64,000 nt of DNA from DATFHX01 sp035247945 (GCA_035247945.1 DATFHX010000019.1:13239-77238); one strand, 5' to 3'. Positions 49,752-58,925 are shown, numbered from the stretch's first letter. Translations and numbers: made by a program. The notes: generated by a model not told the origin, from the letters alone.

Positions 49752-49826
49752 TGGCTCCGGCAGCTGGGCTCGAACCAGCGACCTAATCGTTAACAGCGAT
49801 CCGCTCTACCACTGAGCTATGCCGGA
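49752..49826 (-). tRNA. tRNA-Asn (GTT)
   Basis: A complete 75-nt cloverleaf with encoded CCA, anticodon GTT in loop CTGTTAA, acceptor TCCGGCA/TGCCGGA. A TATAAT box ends 11 nt upstream, the same spacing as the initiator tRNA. Confidence 0.95.
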
Positions 49827-49907
49827 ATACTGGGAGTATTATACACGTTTCTAGCGATTCCCGTCAAGGGGTACTGCTCGGCCGGTTTGCCGGCCGAGCG
49901 TCTCACA

Positions 49908-50585
49908 TCACACCTGGTAGTAGCCGCTCCCGTACGAAGCGACCTTGATCCGCTCAATCGGTTTACAGACAAGGCTACCATTGGATGGGTCATAGAGGGT
50001 ACAGTGACGGGAATCTTCTGGAATTGCCAGAAGGGTGTGCACCGTTCCACCTACTGCGAGTTCTGAACAGAAGACGAAACACCCGTCGAGGAGCATTCGC
50101 TTGAAATCGACTTGCGTTGCATATCCTTCCTGAATATCGATCTGTCCCTTGAACTGACGACGGATTTGTATTTGTATACGCGCCGCCTCAACCAGGTCCG
50201 AAAAGAAATACGGAAGATCGAATTCGATCTCCACCTCAGTTCGCCCCATCTGCCTCCAGAACGCTTCGACCTTTTTCAAGCCGTCGGGCCCGACGATCTC
50301 TTCGGGCCGGATTGGGGACTTCGCTTTCAGGTGAAGTCCATGCTCTAGAAGGAGCCTCATGTTGCCATACTGCATGTCGGGCTGATATGCACGACGACCG
50401 ATTCGCCTATCGAGGCTCAGTACTTGATTTCGCTCGATTTTACCGAGCATATAGAGAATCTGCGCCGTACAGGCTGTTTCGCAGGCCATCGCATCCCACT
50501 GCACTAGTGGAAGTGGTGCTCGCATCGCTACACTACCATCCTCTCGTACGCTTTTGAGACATTCAGGATTATAGAGGAGTATCAC
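49908..50585 (-). CDS. Peptidase C39-like protein
   Basis: The 225-residue protein has the pattern of C39-like cysteine proteases: oxyanion Gln29, nucleophile Cys35 exactly six residues later (Q-W-D-A-M-A-C), His183 in G-G-T-V-H-T-L-L and Asp199 in Y-D-P-S-N-G. The glycine after Cys in C39 is Glu here, so activity is uncertain. It has no signal peptide, so it acts in the cytoplasm. Its GTG start overlaps the stop of the LexA-like gene by four bases. C39 proteins usually cleave Gly-Gly leader peptides, but no ABC exporter is present. Confidence 0.7.
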   Translation of the reverse strand: MILLYNPECLKSVREDGSVAMRAPLPLVQWDAMACETACTAQILYMLGKIERNQVLSLDRRIGRRAYQPDMQYGNMRLLLEHGLHLKAKSPIRPEEIVGPDGLKKVEAFWRQMGRTEVEIEFDLPYFFSDLVEAARIQIQIRRQFKGQIDIQEGYATQVDFKRMLLDGCFVFCSELAVGGTVHTLLAIPEDSRHCTLYDPSNGSLVCKPIERIKVASYGSGYYQV

Positions 50586-51010
50586 GCTTCGGGCAATGCT
50601 TGGATGGCTTGCTTCTGCGCTTCGTACTCTTCTTGGTAGCCAAGGATACGCAGCGATTCGACAAGTATTTGAAGATCTTCAATTCCCTCTTTAGAGGGGT
50701 TATCCTTGTGAGTTTTGATGGTTTTAGACAGCTTTTCCACTAACCAGGTTGGTTTGTCCTCAGTTTTCTCCTGTTTATCCACAACTTTTCCACTTGTTTT
50801 CACCACCTCAAGTGAACGAGCAGATCTGTCGCGCTTAATGAGATGTCCACCAGCGATGAGTCCATCTATATGCACAGCAACCGTTGAGACTGACTTGTAG
50901 TCGAGGGCACGCATAATCTCCCGGTAACTTGGACCGTAGCCATTGCCCCGGATAAACCCATCGATGTAAGCGAGCAGTTCAAACTGTTTTTTACTCGGTC
51001 TTTTTTGCAT
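50582..51010 (-). CDS. LexA-type DNA-binding protein without a peptidase domain
   Basis: Residues 1-70 of this 142-residue protein match the LexA winged helix: L-A-Y-I-D-G-F-I, G-Y-G-P-S-Y-R-E-I-M-R-A-L, V-S-T-V-A-V-H-I-D-G-L and R-S-A-R-S-L-E. The S24 self-cleavage domain is absent; a Lys/Glu-rich helical tail (~80-142) replaces it. It cannot be induced by LexA-type autoproteolysis. AAGGAGGG lies 6 nt before the ATG, inside the end of the O-antigen-ligase gene, and it is coupled to the C39-like gene. Confidence 0.82.
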   Translation of the reverse strand: MQKRPSKKQFELLAYIDGFIRGNGYGPSYREIMRALDYKSVSTVAVHIDGLIAGGHLIKRDRSARSLEVVKTSGKVVDKQEKTEDKPTWLVEKLSKTIKTHKDNPSKEGIEDLQILVESLRILGYQEEYEAQKQAIQALPEA

Positions 51011-52289
51011 ACATACCCTCCTTACTAAGTGCCACTGCGGCAAGCCCCCACCAAATAATCGAGACAGTATCGTCTACCCATACTGGCTGTAGGAGGCCTA
51101 CGATTCCAATACCTATACCACTCGCCAATACGCCAAGCGCTACCCAATCGGATCGGGTATGCCATAGTCGTTTGATGATGAGAATAAATAGTGCGAGAAA
51201 AATAACGAGGCCGAGCCACCCTACCTCATGAGCAATGAAGAGATACTGATTCTCGATAACAAGTGGGTGCGCTCCTTGCAGCGAAGCCGAGCCAGTGCTT
51301 CCAATGCCTGCGCCGAGTGGCTGTTGAAGCATAAGGCGAAGCCCATCGATAAGTGACGATGCGTGTTGCTCGTCAGATGTAACCGAAGCACCAGTACTTG
51401 CTGAGTTATGGAGAATGACATTCGATACAAAGTCTGACTCGCGTACGGCATATACAACCCCTGCTCCGATAAGAAGTACTGCAACACCAGCTCCCCACAC
51501 CCAGCGGTTCACTGCTTTTCCGTACCGCATAAGTGCTACTACCGCGGCACCGATAAGCGCCGCAATAAGCGCACTCCTTGAGTAAGTTACCCAAAGAACA
51601 ACCAGACTTCCAAGCCCCAGAAGGAATGCAAGCAGTTGATTACGGCGCGAAGTGATCTTCCCTCTTACCCATAGAGCAAAAAGCATGACGAGGATAATTA
51701 CTGTGTAGATGCCAAGGGGATTCGGACCACGCAGCGTGCTGTTGATACGGATGAATGCGGGATTGTCGTCTACAGTTAGATACGGGGCGATTGTATGAGA
51801 CCCGTAGCCAATATGCGTGAGAATATCCGCTGGAAGAAAGAGTTGGAGCACTCCAAAACTAATCACTATTCCCGCACCAATTAGCCCAACCCTAAGGAAA
51901 AGCTTTCTATACTGCGGCGTAATTCGAAGGAGCCCGTAAACAAGTGTGAAGAAAAATGTATAGCGAAGATCGACCGCAAGGCCAGCGAGCGTCGGCGCAC
52001 TCCCCTGGTACAGTAGCGCGAGTAGAATAAAATGCATCACCGCGTAGCCGCCGAGAAACCAGATGATGGGATCTTTTAGAAAGTGCCTCCAAGCATGGTT
52101 CTGAGATACATAGAGTATGGCGACTGGAATGAGTAGCGCCATAAGGATTTCTTTCCATGACTTAAGCAGTAGGTCGTAGGTGGGAAACTGCGTTCCTAGA
52201 AATACCGTAAGCGGCGCATGCAGCACTATGAGCCCAAAGATAACAAGCAGGCCTCCGGCATAGACACGCCCTAGTAGTGAACTTATCAT
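50991..52289 (-). CDS. O-antigen ligase/polymerase family membrane protein
   Basis: The 432-residue protein has about 11 membrane helices and the Wzy/WaaL-type loop near 330-360 with D-E-Q-H-A-S-S and a L-G-A-G-I-G segment. It joins or polymerises lipid-linked glycans outside the membrane. I start at the ATG at 52289, 7 nt after TACACT; the frame to 52436 would cross the divergent gene. Its end overlaps the LexA-like gene by 20 bp, which makes a three-gene operon. Confidence 0.85.
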   Translation of the reverse strand: MISSLLGRVYAGGLLVIFGLIVLHAPLTVFLGTQFPTYDLLLKSWKEILMALLIPVAILYVSQNHAWRHFLKDPIIWFLGGYAVMHFILLALLYQGSAPTLAGLAVDLRYTFFFTLVYGLLRITPQYRKLFLRVGLIGAGIVISFGVLQLFLPADILTHIGYGSHTIAPYLTVDDNPAFIRINSTLRGPNPLGIYTVIILVMLFALWVRGKITSRRNQLLAFLLGLGSLVVLWVTYSRSALIAALIGAAVVALMRYGKAVNRWVWGAGVAVLLIGAGVVYAVRESDFVSNVILHNSASTGASVTSDEQHASSLIDGLRLMLQQPLGAGIGSTGSASLQGAHPLVIENQYLFIAHEVGWLGLVIFLALFILIIKRLWHTRSDWVALGVLASGIGIGIVGLLQPVWVDDTVSIIWWGLAAVALSKEGMYAKKTE

Positions 52290-52331
52290 GGTTACTAGTG
52301 TACTAGATAAAATGGTATAATAGCAGTACCT
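52290..52331. promoter_or_regulatory. 42-bp divergent promoter of the polysaccharide locus
   Basis: TGGTATAAT reads toward the sugar transferase (10 nt from its ATG) and TACACT reads toward the O-antigen ligase (7 nt from its ATG). The two boxes allow joint control of the locus. Confidence 0.7.
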
Positions 52332-53789
52332 ATGCCATCCAAGAACACCAAGCTGTATAGTTTGTTCCTCATTATTGCCGATTTTGTCATCTTGCTTCTG
52401 GCGTTTACCATCGCGTATATTCTCCGCGTGCAGCACGACCCACGTCCGCTTCTAAGTCCTGTTTATGCACAGGACTACCTTATTAGCTTCCTTCTCATTG
52501 TCCCTATCTGGATCCTTATCTTTGCTGCTCTCGGGCTTTACCATTCAAGTGTCTATAACCGACGTCTTGTGGAGTGGAGTAAGATTGCCATTGGCTCTTT
52601 CATTGGAATTCTTGTCATTATTGGCTGGGAATATGTCAGCGAAGAACACATATTCCCCGCTCGCCTTGTGGCTGCCTACGCGCTTGCTGGTGCCTTTATT
52701 ATGATCGTCCTAGAGCGTGAGATCCTCCGTATAACCCGAAGTCTTATGTTCTATTTTGGACGAGGCATTAGTAATGTTCTTATTATTGGCGATAGCGATG
52801 CAACTAGAGATATTGCCGATAATCTTGCCGAGACTCACAAGAGTGGCTACCGCATCGTTGCAGTTGCGGGACCTAAAAAAGTAATTCCACCCGGCCTTAC
52901 TGTCCAACACTTCTCTTCGTTTGAAAAAGCACTCTCTCATATCAAGCAGCTTGGCATCACGACAATTATCCAAACCGACCTTTATGATTCAGCCGAACGA
53001 AACCAGCAGATTCTTGGTGCGGCGCAGGTAAACCATATTCGCTATAGTTTCATTCCTGGTGAGCCCGAATTCTATACGGGTAAAAATACTGTCGATGTTT
53101 TTCTAGGCTACCCTATGATTTCTGTGAGCCAAACACCACTCATTGGGTGGGGCGGCATCGTAAAGCGGCTCTTTGATCTCATCGCCACTTCCATTATCGT
53201 AATCGTTCTCTCGCCCGTTTTCTTACTCCTTATTATTCTCCAAAAGATACTCAATCCTGGCCCTATCTTTTATGCTGCAAATCGCCTCACGAAGGGAGCG
53301 CAGCCATTTGGCATGCTTAAGTTCCGGAGTATGCGTCCTGAATTTGGATCGAAGGATGCAGTACAGGATTTTATCGATATGGGGCTTCCGGAGCTCGCGA
53401 AAGAATATGAAAAGAACCGTAAAATTCTCAGCCAGCCAGATCCACGTATTACCCCATTTGGACATTTTATCCGCAAGACATCACTCGATGAACTTCCTCA
53501 ATTCTTTAATGTCCTAAAGGGCGACCTAAGCCTCGTTGGACCCCGTCCTATTGAACCAATTGAGCTGCCTCGCTACCGTGACCGTGGCGCGCTCCTTCTC
53601 AGTGTCCAATCGGGGATTACCGGACTTTGGCAGGTTTCCGGACGAAATAGTCTTTCCTTTGATCAGCGCGTTGAGCTTGAACTCTACTATGCACAAAACT
53701 GGAGTTTCTGGATGGATATAAAGATTCTCCTTAAGACACCAGGTGCGCTACTAAAACGACGAGGAGTACCAGGCACAGATGGCAAGTAA
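52332..53789 (+). CDS. Polyprenyl-phosphate sugar-1-phosphate transferase (WcaJ/EpsL type)
   Basis: The 485-residue protein has 4-5 N-terminal membrane helices (~8-130), a nucleotide-binding-like middle domain, and a C-terminal bacterial sugar transferase domain: K-R-L-F-D-L-I, L-K-F-R-S-M, K-T-S-L-D-E-L-P-Q, L-V-G-P-R-P. It starts glycan synthesis by moving a sugar phosphate to undecaprenyl phosphate at the membrane. It overlaps the next glycosyltransferase gene by 11 bp. Confidence 0.93.
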   Translation: MPSKNTKLYSLFLIIADFVILLLAFTIAYILRVQHDPRPLLSPVYAQDYLISFLLIVPIWILIFAALGLYHSSVYNRRLVEWSKIAIGSFIGILVIIGWEYVSEEHIFPARLVAAYALAGAFIMIVLEREILRITRSLMFYFGRGISNVLIIGDSDATRDIADNLAETHKSGYRIVAVAGPKKVIPPGLTVQHFSSFEKALSHIKQLGITTIIQTDLYDSAERNQQILGAAQVNHIRYSFIPGEPEFYTGKNTVDVFLGYPMISVSQTPLIGWGGIVKRLFDLIATSIIVIVLSPVFLLLIILQKILNPGPIFYAANRLTKGAQPFGMLKFRSMRPEFGSKDAVQDFIDMGLPELAKEYEKNRKILSQPDPRITPFGHFIRKTSLDELPQFFNVLKGDLSLVGPRPIEPIELPRYRDRGALLLSVQSGITGLWQVSGRNSLSFDQRVELELYYAQNWSFWMDIKILLKTPGALLKRRGVPGTDGK

Positions 53790-54918
53790 TTCACCGAAAA
53801 TTGCTATTGTTGCAGAATTTCTCACCGTCATGGGTGGAGCTGAACGTGTTGTCTATGAACTCCACGAAGCTTTTCCGAGCGCCCCTATTTATACTGCAAT
53901 CTACGACGAGGAGCGTGTCCTACCCGAGTTTAAGACACTCGATGTTCGAACCACCTGGCTCCAGAAAATTCCAAAGTCACTTCGAAAGATGTACAAGCTC
54001 TTCCCCACACTTCAAGTAAAAGCGTTCCGAGATCTTGACCTTAGCGAGTTCGATATTATTATTACGAGCTCATATCTCAATGCCAACCAGGTGCGAAAGA
54101 CTCGTCCCGACCAAGTCCTTATTTCCTACTGCCATACACCCGCCCGGTATTACTGGAGCCACTACGAGCAGTATCGGAAGAATCCGGGCTACGGTAAACT
54201 GGATCCAATTGTACGGCTCCTTATTCCACTGCTCGTACCTCACCAGCGTAAACTCGACTATGAAGCCGCTCAAGACGTGGATGTATTTATCGCAAATTCT
54301 TCCGAAACACAGAAGCGAATTAAAGAGTACTACAATAAACCATCTACCGTTGTCCACCCTCCAGTAGATGTTGCCCGGTTCAACCCGAAGCGTGAACGTG
54401 GGAACTATTACATGACTATGGGGCGACAACTTCCATATAAGCGGTACGACCTTGTTGTAGCAGCCTGCACAAAACTCGAACTCCCCCTCAAAGTATTCGG
54501 TAATGGGCCTGCACACGAAGAACTTGTGGCTATGGCTGGGCCGAGCGTTGAATTCTACACGGATCGATTTGGCGATGCTTCAGATGAAGCACTAGAAAAA
54601 GCCCTTAACAGCGCCAAGGGATGGATTTATGCCGCCGAGGAAGACTTCGGTATTGTCCAAGTGGAAGCCTTAGCAGCAGGTGCACCAGTTATTACCTATG
54701 GAAAAGCCGGTGCTCTGGATATCGTCCAAGATGGAGAAAGTGGCATCCTCTTTTACGAGCAAACTGTTGAGGCTGTCACGGATGCAATTCAGCGCGCAGA
54801 GAAAGAAACCTTCCTTCCTGGAACACTTCGTCGAAAAGCAAAGCGTTTTGATAAGGGGCTCTTTGTTACGAAGATGCGAAAGATTGTCGGCGACCAAACG
54901 CACAGAGTAAGCCACTAA
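53779..54918 (+). CDS. GT4-family glycosyltransferase
   Basis: The 379-residue GT-B enzyme has an N-terminal acceptor domain with M-G-G-A-E-R (~17-22) and a C-terminal donor domain with G-R-Q-L-P-Y-K-R, A-E-E-D-F-G-I-V-Q-V-E-A and G-A-P-V-I. This E-x7-E type is a retaining transferase, often mannosyl or fucosyl; the sugar cannot be named. It acts in the cytoplasm on lipid-linked intermediates. Its start lies in the end of the sugar transferase gene (coupled). It converges with Doc, with 4 bases of overlap. Confidence 0.93.
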   Translation: MASNSPKIAIVAEFLTVMGGAERVVYELHEAFPSAPIYTAIYDEERVLPEFKTLDVRTTWLQKIPKSLRKMYKLFPTLQVKAFRDLDLSEFDIIITSSYLNANQVRKTRPDQVLISYCHTPARYYWSHYEQYRKNPGYGKLDPIVRLLIPLLVPHQRKLDYEAAQDVDVFIANSSETQKRIKEYYNKPSTVVHPPVDVARFNPKRERGNYYMTMGRQLPYKRYDLVVAACTKLELPLKVFGNGPAHEELVAMAGPSVEFYTDRFGDASDEALEKALNSAKGWIYAAEEDFGIVQVEALAAGAPVITYGKAGALDIVQDGESGILFYEQTVEAVTDAIQRAEKETFLPGTLRRKAKRFDKGLFVTKMRKIVGDQTHRVSH

Positions 54919-55316
54919 AACGCATTTGAGCAGTGCCTTTCAAGCCAATCTGAAATCTCTCTCATCGGTGGCTTATCTCTAACAACATGAAGCATGAAAT
55001 CCTCATACTCTTGGTTTGTAGAGCTTAGTTTCATTTTCTCTCTAGTAAAGAGCGAAAGAGTAGCGGCAGCCATCGCAGTACGCTTGTTTCCATCACGAAA
55101 ACCGTGATTATTTGCAATAGCATCTAGTAATGCAGCAGCCTGCATGAATGAATCACTGTGAATTTCTTCTCCAAATGCCGTCTGTAAGGGGCGTGATAGT
55201 GCTGATCGCAAGAGGTGTTCGCTATGAATTCCCTTCGCCCCTCCACTCGCTTCAATTATGTGATCATGAAGTATAAGAAGGATGTCGTAATCATATTCGC
55301 CGCCCAGTCCAAACAT
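54915..55316 (-). CDS. doc: Doc/Fic-family toxin
   Basis: The 133-residue protein has the complete Fic motif H-G-F-R-D-G-N-K-R-T (71-80) and the Doc-type start with H-D-H-I-I-E-A-S-G-G. Doc enzymes phosphorylate EF-Tu; Fic relatives add AMP. The start is ATG 55316, one base after the stop of the 43-residue upstream gene, so the two are co-translated. It interrupts the polysaccharide locus, as expected for a small mobile or selfish module. Confidence 0.9.
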   Translation of the reverse strand: MFGLGGEYDYDILLILHDHIIEASGGAKGIHSEHLLRSALSRPLQTAFGEEIHSDSFMQAAALLDAIANNHGFRDGNKRTAMAAATLSLFTREKMKLSSTNQEYEDFMLHVVRDKPPMREISDWLERHCSNAF

Positions 55317-55317
55317 A

Positions 55318-55449
55318 CTATTTTTTAGACAATTCAATTAAAGCGGGACGATACTTTTCGATGAACTCCTCCGTCCATTTTTCTATCATCTCGTAATGTT
55401 GCTTTTTCTCTTCAGCTTTTTTCTCTTCACCAGTCTTTTCTTCGGACAT
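55318..55449 (-). CDS. 43-aa putative antitoxin partner of Doc
   Basis: A short Lys/Glu-rich helical protein opens M-S-E-E-K-T and has a hydrophobic-aromatic second half (W-T-E-E-F-I-E-K-Y-R-P-A-L-I-E-L). TGGCATACT ends 6 nt before the ATG and the stop is 1 nt before doc. It is far shorter than Phd (~73 residues) and has no Phd/YefM DNA-binding part; the C-terminal helix could block the Fic site as Phd does. The antitoxin role is inferred from position and shape. Confidence 0.65.
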   Translation of the reverse strand: MSEEKTGEEKKAEEKKQHYEMIEKWTEEFIEKYRPALIELSKK

Positions 55450-55485
55450 ACCAATAGTATGCCAAACTATGCTGTATTAATCAAT

Positions 55486-55507
55486 GTAAAGTTGTACGTA
55501 ACTTTAC
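55486..55507. repeat. 8-bp inverted repeat at the glmS end
   Basis: GTAAAGTT (55486-55493) and AACTTTAC (55500-55507) flank GTACGT. It overlaps the glmS stop codon and lies ~40 bp upstream of the Doc operon. It is either a weak glmS terminator or an operator for the Doc operon. Confidence 0.5.
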
Positions 55508-57324
55508 TCAACCGTTACACTTTTTGCAAGATTACGAGGTTGATCAACATCATTACCACGTGCGACTGCCACGTAGTAGGCGAAGAGCTGTTGAACCACA
55601 TTAAGCACAATAGGAGATAGATGCTTGAGTTTGGTTGCAACTCGAATGACGTTTTCTGCATCGATCTCACGCTTTCCGTCATTAATCGCAAGAATGTGGC
55701 CACCTCTTGCATTTACTTCAGCGAGGTTGCTGATCGTTTTATCAAAAAGCCAGTTATCGCTAATCGCAACAACCTCAAAGAAGCGGTCATCAATGAGGGC
55801 AATCGGACCGTGTTTTAATTCCCCTGCCGCGTAGCCTTCGGCTTGAATATACGATATCTCTTTCAGTTTGAGCGCCCCTTCAAGTGCCACTGGAAAGAGC
55901 GTATCACGTCCAAGAAAGAGTGCGTGGTCATAGCCGGCATAGTGTTTAGCGAGCTTCTCTACCGCCGTCTTTTGCGCTTTTATAACTTTCTTAATCTCGC
56001 CAGGAAGCAGCGCAAGTTCGTTAATGAAGGCCGTCGTTTGCTGTACACCCGTTCCCTTTACCTGGGCGAGCTGGATAGCGAACATCGTCATAGCGGCGAC
56101 CTGGGAAGTGAAGGCTTTGGTACTCGCTACCGAGATTTCTGGCCCTGCATGCACATAGATACCGCCGTCTACTTCACGGGCAATCGTCGACCCTACTGCA
56201 TTTACAATACCAAGTGTCTTTACACCGCGACGTTTAATCTCTCGCAGGCATGCAAGTGTGTCTGCGGTTTCACCCGACTGAGATACGATAAGTGCGACGC
56301 TATTCTTTGGCATATGGAAGGAGCGGTAGCGGAGTTCAGATGCAATCGCAACGTCCACGGTAACGTCGTCGACAAGCTGCTCGAAATAATACGAGGCTAG
56401 GAGTCCGGCGTAGTATGCGGTACCACACCCTACGACTGTGATGTGCTCAATCTGTCGAAGCTCATCTGCGGTCATGTTAAGCCCACCAAGCTGCACTCGG
56501 TGCTCCTCGGCAACTACACGACCCCTTAGTGTCGAAGCGAGCGTATCTGGTTGTTCGGAGATCTCTTTTAAGAGGAAGTGATCGTACCCTTGCTTTTGAA
56601 TTGCATGAGCGTCCACTTCAATGGTCTCGATTTTTGGTGAAAGCTTCGTCGATTCAATATCCTGGAGCTCAATGCCGTCCGCGGTACAAATCGCCATTTC
56701 GCCGTCATTAAGATATACAGCTTGAGAGGTGTGTTCAATAAGTGCAGACGCGTCACTCGCAATAAGGGTTTCGCCGTCACCGAGACCAATAATGAGTGGA
56801 CTTCCTTTTCGCGCTACAATAATCTCACCGGGATTTCGCTTCGAAAGCACGGCGATGCCGTATGTACCTACAACCCGTTTCAGTGCTTTCGCCACAGCCT
56901 CAGAAAGTGGCGTGTCTTTTTCGTAGTACGAATTAATAAGAGCTGCGAGCACTTCTGTATCGGTCTGGCTTTTAAAGGTATGCTTTTTAAGCTGCTGCTT
57001 TAACTCCTTGTAGTTTTCAATAATACCATTATGGACAAGGAAAATATCCCCCGCTGCGTGAGGGTGTGCATTTACTTCATTAGGTTCCCCGTGCGTTGCC
57101 CAGCGAGTGTGGCCAATACCGACTTTATCATGTGTTGAAGCAGCCTCTACAAGAGAAGAGAGTTCACTCACCTTTCCTTTGGCTCTAAGGAGTGTCGATG
57201 AACCTTTGTCCGTCAGCGTAGCAATACCCGCAGAGTCATACCCACGGTATTCCAGTCGTCTCAGACCACCAAGTAGTACATCCTGTGCGTCACGTGTTCC
57301 AATGTATCCAACTATTCCGCACAT
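55504..57324 (-). CDS. glmS: Glutamine--fructose-6-phosphate aminotransferase
   Basis: The 606-residue protein starts M-C-G-I-V-G-Y with Cys2 the glutaminase nucleophile, contains R-L-E-Y-R-G-Y-D-S-A-G, and has two SIS sugar-isomerase domains (S-Q-S-G-E-T-A-D-T near 345) and the C-terminal P-R-N-L-A-K-S-V-T-V-E. It makes glucosamine-6-phosphate for peptidoglycan and glycans. It is downstream of the nucleotidyltransferase gene by 6 bp. No glmS ribozyme is possible in such a short gap. Confidence 0.97.
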   Translation of the reverse strand: MCGIVGYIGTRDAQDVLLGGLRRLEYRGYDSAGIATLTDKGSSTLLRAKGKVSELSSLVEAASTHDKVGIGHTRWATHGEPNEVNAHPHAAGDIFLVHNGIIENYKELKQQLKKHTFKSQTDTEVLAALINSYYEKDTPLSEAVAKALKRVVGTYGIAVLSKRNPGEIIVARKGSPLIIGLGDGETLIASDASALIEHTSQAVYLNDGEMAICTADGIELQDIESTKLSPKIETIEVDAHAIQKQGYDHFLLKEISEQPDTLASTLRGRVVAEEHRVQLGGLNMTADELRQIEHITVVGCGTAYYAGLLASYYFEQLVDDVTVDVAIASELRYRSFHMPKNSVALIVSQSGETADTLACLREIKRRGVKTLGIVNAVGSTIAREVDGGIYVHAGPEISVASTKAFTSQVAAMTMFAIQLAQVKGTGVQQTTAFINELALLPGEIKKVIKAQKTAVEKLAKHYAGYDHALFLGRDTLFPVALEGALKLKEISYIQAEGYAAGELKHGPIALIDDRFFEVVAISDNWLFDKTISNLAEVNARGGHILAINDGKREIDAENVIRVATKLKHLSPIVLNVVQQLFAYYVAVARGNDVDQPRNLAKSVTVE

Positions 57325-57330
57325 GGAGAC

Positions 57331-57768
57331 CTACTTTGCGTGCCCAAGCGCTTGGTTAATTCGCGTCGATGAGTCTGCCTTCTGGGTACCGCCTGCGTCG
57401 AATACCATTTCGATGTTGTACTGTTCGCAGACATCCGTTTCAGGAACTGCCTTAGCGGAATCTCGGTCGCCACCATTCGCGAAGATAAGCGTATCGTTTG
57501 GATATTTCTTTGCTACCATTTCGAGCGATTTCACCACTGTTGGATCTTGGTCGATTGAGAGAACTACATCGTCAACAGCTCTGAGGGCTTTCATGAGTCG
57601 AACACGGTTCTGCTCATTGAGGATGACTTTTCCTTTCTTTATGACCTGCTGGACGTCGTTATTGACGATAACAACGAGTCTGTCACCGAGTGCTGCAGCA
57701 CCTTCGATGAGATCAAGATGTCCGCCGTGGAGTGGGTTAAAAAAGCCGCTTATGATAACTGTTTTCAT
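57331..57768 (-). CDS. Cytidylyltransferase-like nucleotidyltransferase
   Basis: The 145-residue protein has the nucleotidyltransferase motifs G-F-F-N-P-L-H-G-G-H (HxGH) at the N-terminus and S-S-T-R-I near the end, as in RfaE/TagD/CoaD relatives. Together with glmS and galE it may activate a sugar or polyol phosphate for the surface glycan. The exact substrate is unknown. The start is ATG 57768, 4 nt after AAGGAG. Confidence 0.82.
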   Translation of the reverse strand: MKTVIISGFFNPLHGGHLDLIEGAAALGDRLVVIVNNDVQQVIKKGKVILNEQNRVRLMKALRAVDDVVLSIDQDPTVVKSLEMVAKKYPNDTLIFANGGDRDSAKAVPETDVCEQYNIEMVFDAGGTQKADSSTRINQALGHAK

Positions 57769-57869
57769 GTATCTCCTTCTTAAAGTCAACCAGGAAAAAG
57801 TCTGGATATACTCTATTATACAGTACGCCCAGTTCGTGTTGCGGCTACCGTGGATGGTATACTAGAGGT

Positions 57870-58883
57870 ATGAATATACTTGTTACTGGTGGAGCTGGGT
57901 ACATTGGCTCTCACACGATCATCGAACTCATCGCTAACAATCATACAGTTACTGTTGTTGACGACCTATCCAACAGCAACGAGGAATCACTCCGACGCGT
58001 CGAAAAGATTACAGGAGTAAAAACACCATTCTACGAATTTGACGTCCGTGATGCAGAGAAGCTCGAAGAGCTCTTCTCGAACAACACCTTCGATGCCGTC
58101 ATCCACTTCGCTGGATTCAAGGCTGTTGGTGAATCAGTACAAAAACCACTTGAATACTACCGAAACAACCTCGATTCAACCTTCGTTCTTCTTGAAGCTA
58201 TGAAGCGTCATAACGTCAAGAAACTTATCTTCAGCTCATCGGCAACAGTATACGGAGATCCTTCTGAGCTACCACTTCTCGAGACCAGTCGCACCGGTGT
58301 TGGTATTACCAACCCATACGGACAGACAAAGTTCATGATTGAACAGATCCTCCGCGACCTCGCCGTAGCCGACCCAACAATGGAAATTACACTTCTTCGT
58401 TACTTCAACCCAGTAGGCGCACACGAGAGCGGTCTGATCGGCGAGGATCCAACCGGTATTCCAAACAATATCCTGCCCTACATTTCGCAGGTCGCAGTTG
58501 GTAAGCTTGAAAAACTTAACATCTTTGGCGGTGATTACGACACCGTTGACGGAACCGGTGTTCGTGACTACATCCACGTTGTCGACCTTGCTCGCGGCCA
58601 CGTTTCTGCACTCAACCACTCTAAGCCAGGTGCGACTCCATATAATCTTTCAACTGGCACTGGTGTTTCTGTACTTCAACTGGTCGCTGCATTTAAGAAA
58701 GCCTCAGGAAAAGATATTCCGTATGAGATCGTTGACCGTCGCCCAGGTGACGTCGCCGCGTGCTACGCAAGCCCTGCCAAAGCTAAGGCTGAACTGGATT
58801 GGGTTGCTGAAAAGACTATCGATGATGCATGTCAGGATGCCTGGCGCTGGCAATCGCAAAATCCAAATGGGTTTGCAGGGTAA
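57870..58883 (+). CDS. galE: UDP-glucose 4-epimerase
   Basis: The 337-residue short-chain dehydrogenase has G-G-A-G-Y-I-G-S-H at 7-15 for NAD, the catalytic S-S-S-A-T-V-Y-G and Y-G-Q-T-K (Tyr/Lys), and N-P-Y. It interconverts UDP-glucose and UDP-galactose (or the N-acetyl forms). TGGTATACT ends 6 nt before the ATG, so the transcript is probably leaderless. It precedes two glycosyltransferase genes that each have their own -10 box. Confidence 0.95.
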   Translation: MNILVTGGAGYIGSHTIIELIANNHTVTVVDDLSNSNEESLRRVEKITGVKTPFYEFDVRDAEKLEELFSNNTFDAVIHFAGFKAVGESVQKPLEYYRNNLDSTFVLLEAMKRHNVKKLIFSSSATVYGDPSELPLLETSRTGVGITNPYGQTKFMIEQILRDLAVADPTMEITLLRYFNPVGAHESGLIGEDPTGIPNNILPYISQVAVGKLEKLNIFGGDYDTVDGTGVRDYIHVVDLARGHVSALNHSKPGATPYNLSTGTGVSVLQLVAAFKKASGKDIPYEIVDRRPGDVAACYASPAKAKAELDWVAEKTIDDACQDAWRWQSQNPNGFAG

Positions 58884-58925
58884 GCTCCTTAGTATTGACT
58901 GATCACTGCGTGCTATCATAAGAAT

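Noticed and set aside
55486..55507. Transposon end or attachment site beside the Doc genes
   Set aside because: No matching copy or target duplication is found on the other side of the module; a terminator or operator is simpler.
57107..57865. 252-codon plus-strand frame
   Set aside because: It is antisense to glmS and the nucleotidyltransferase, both certain.
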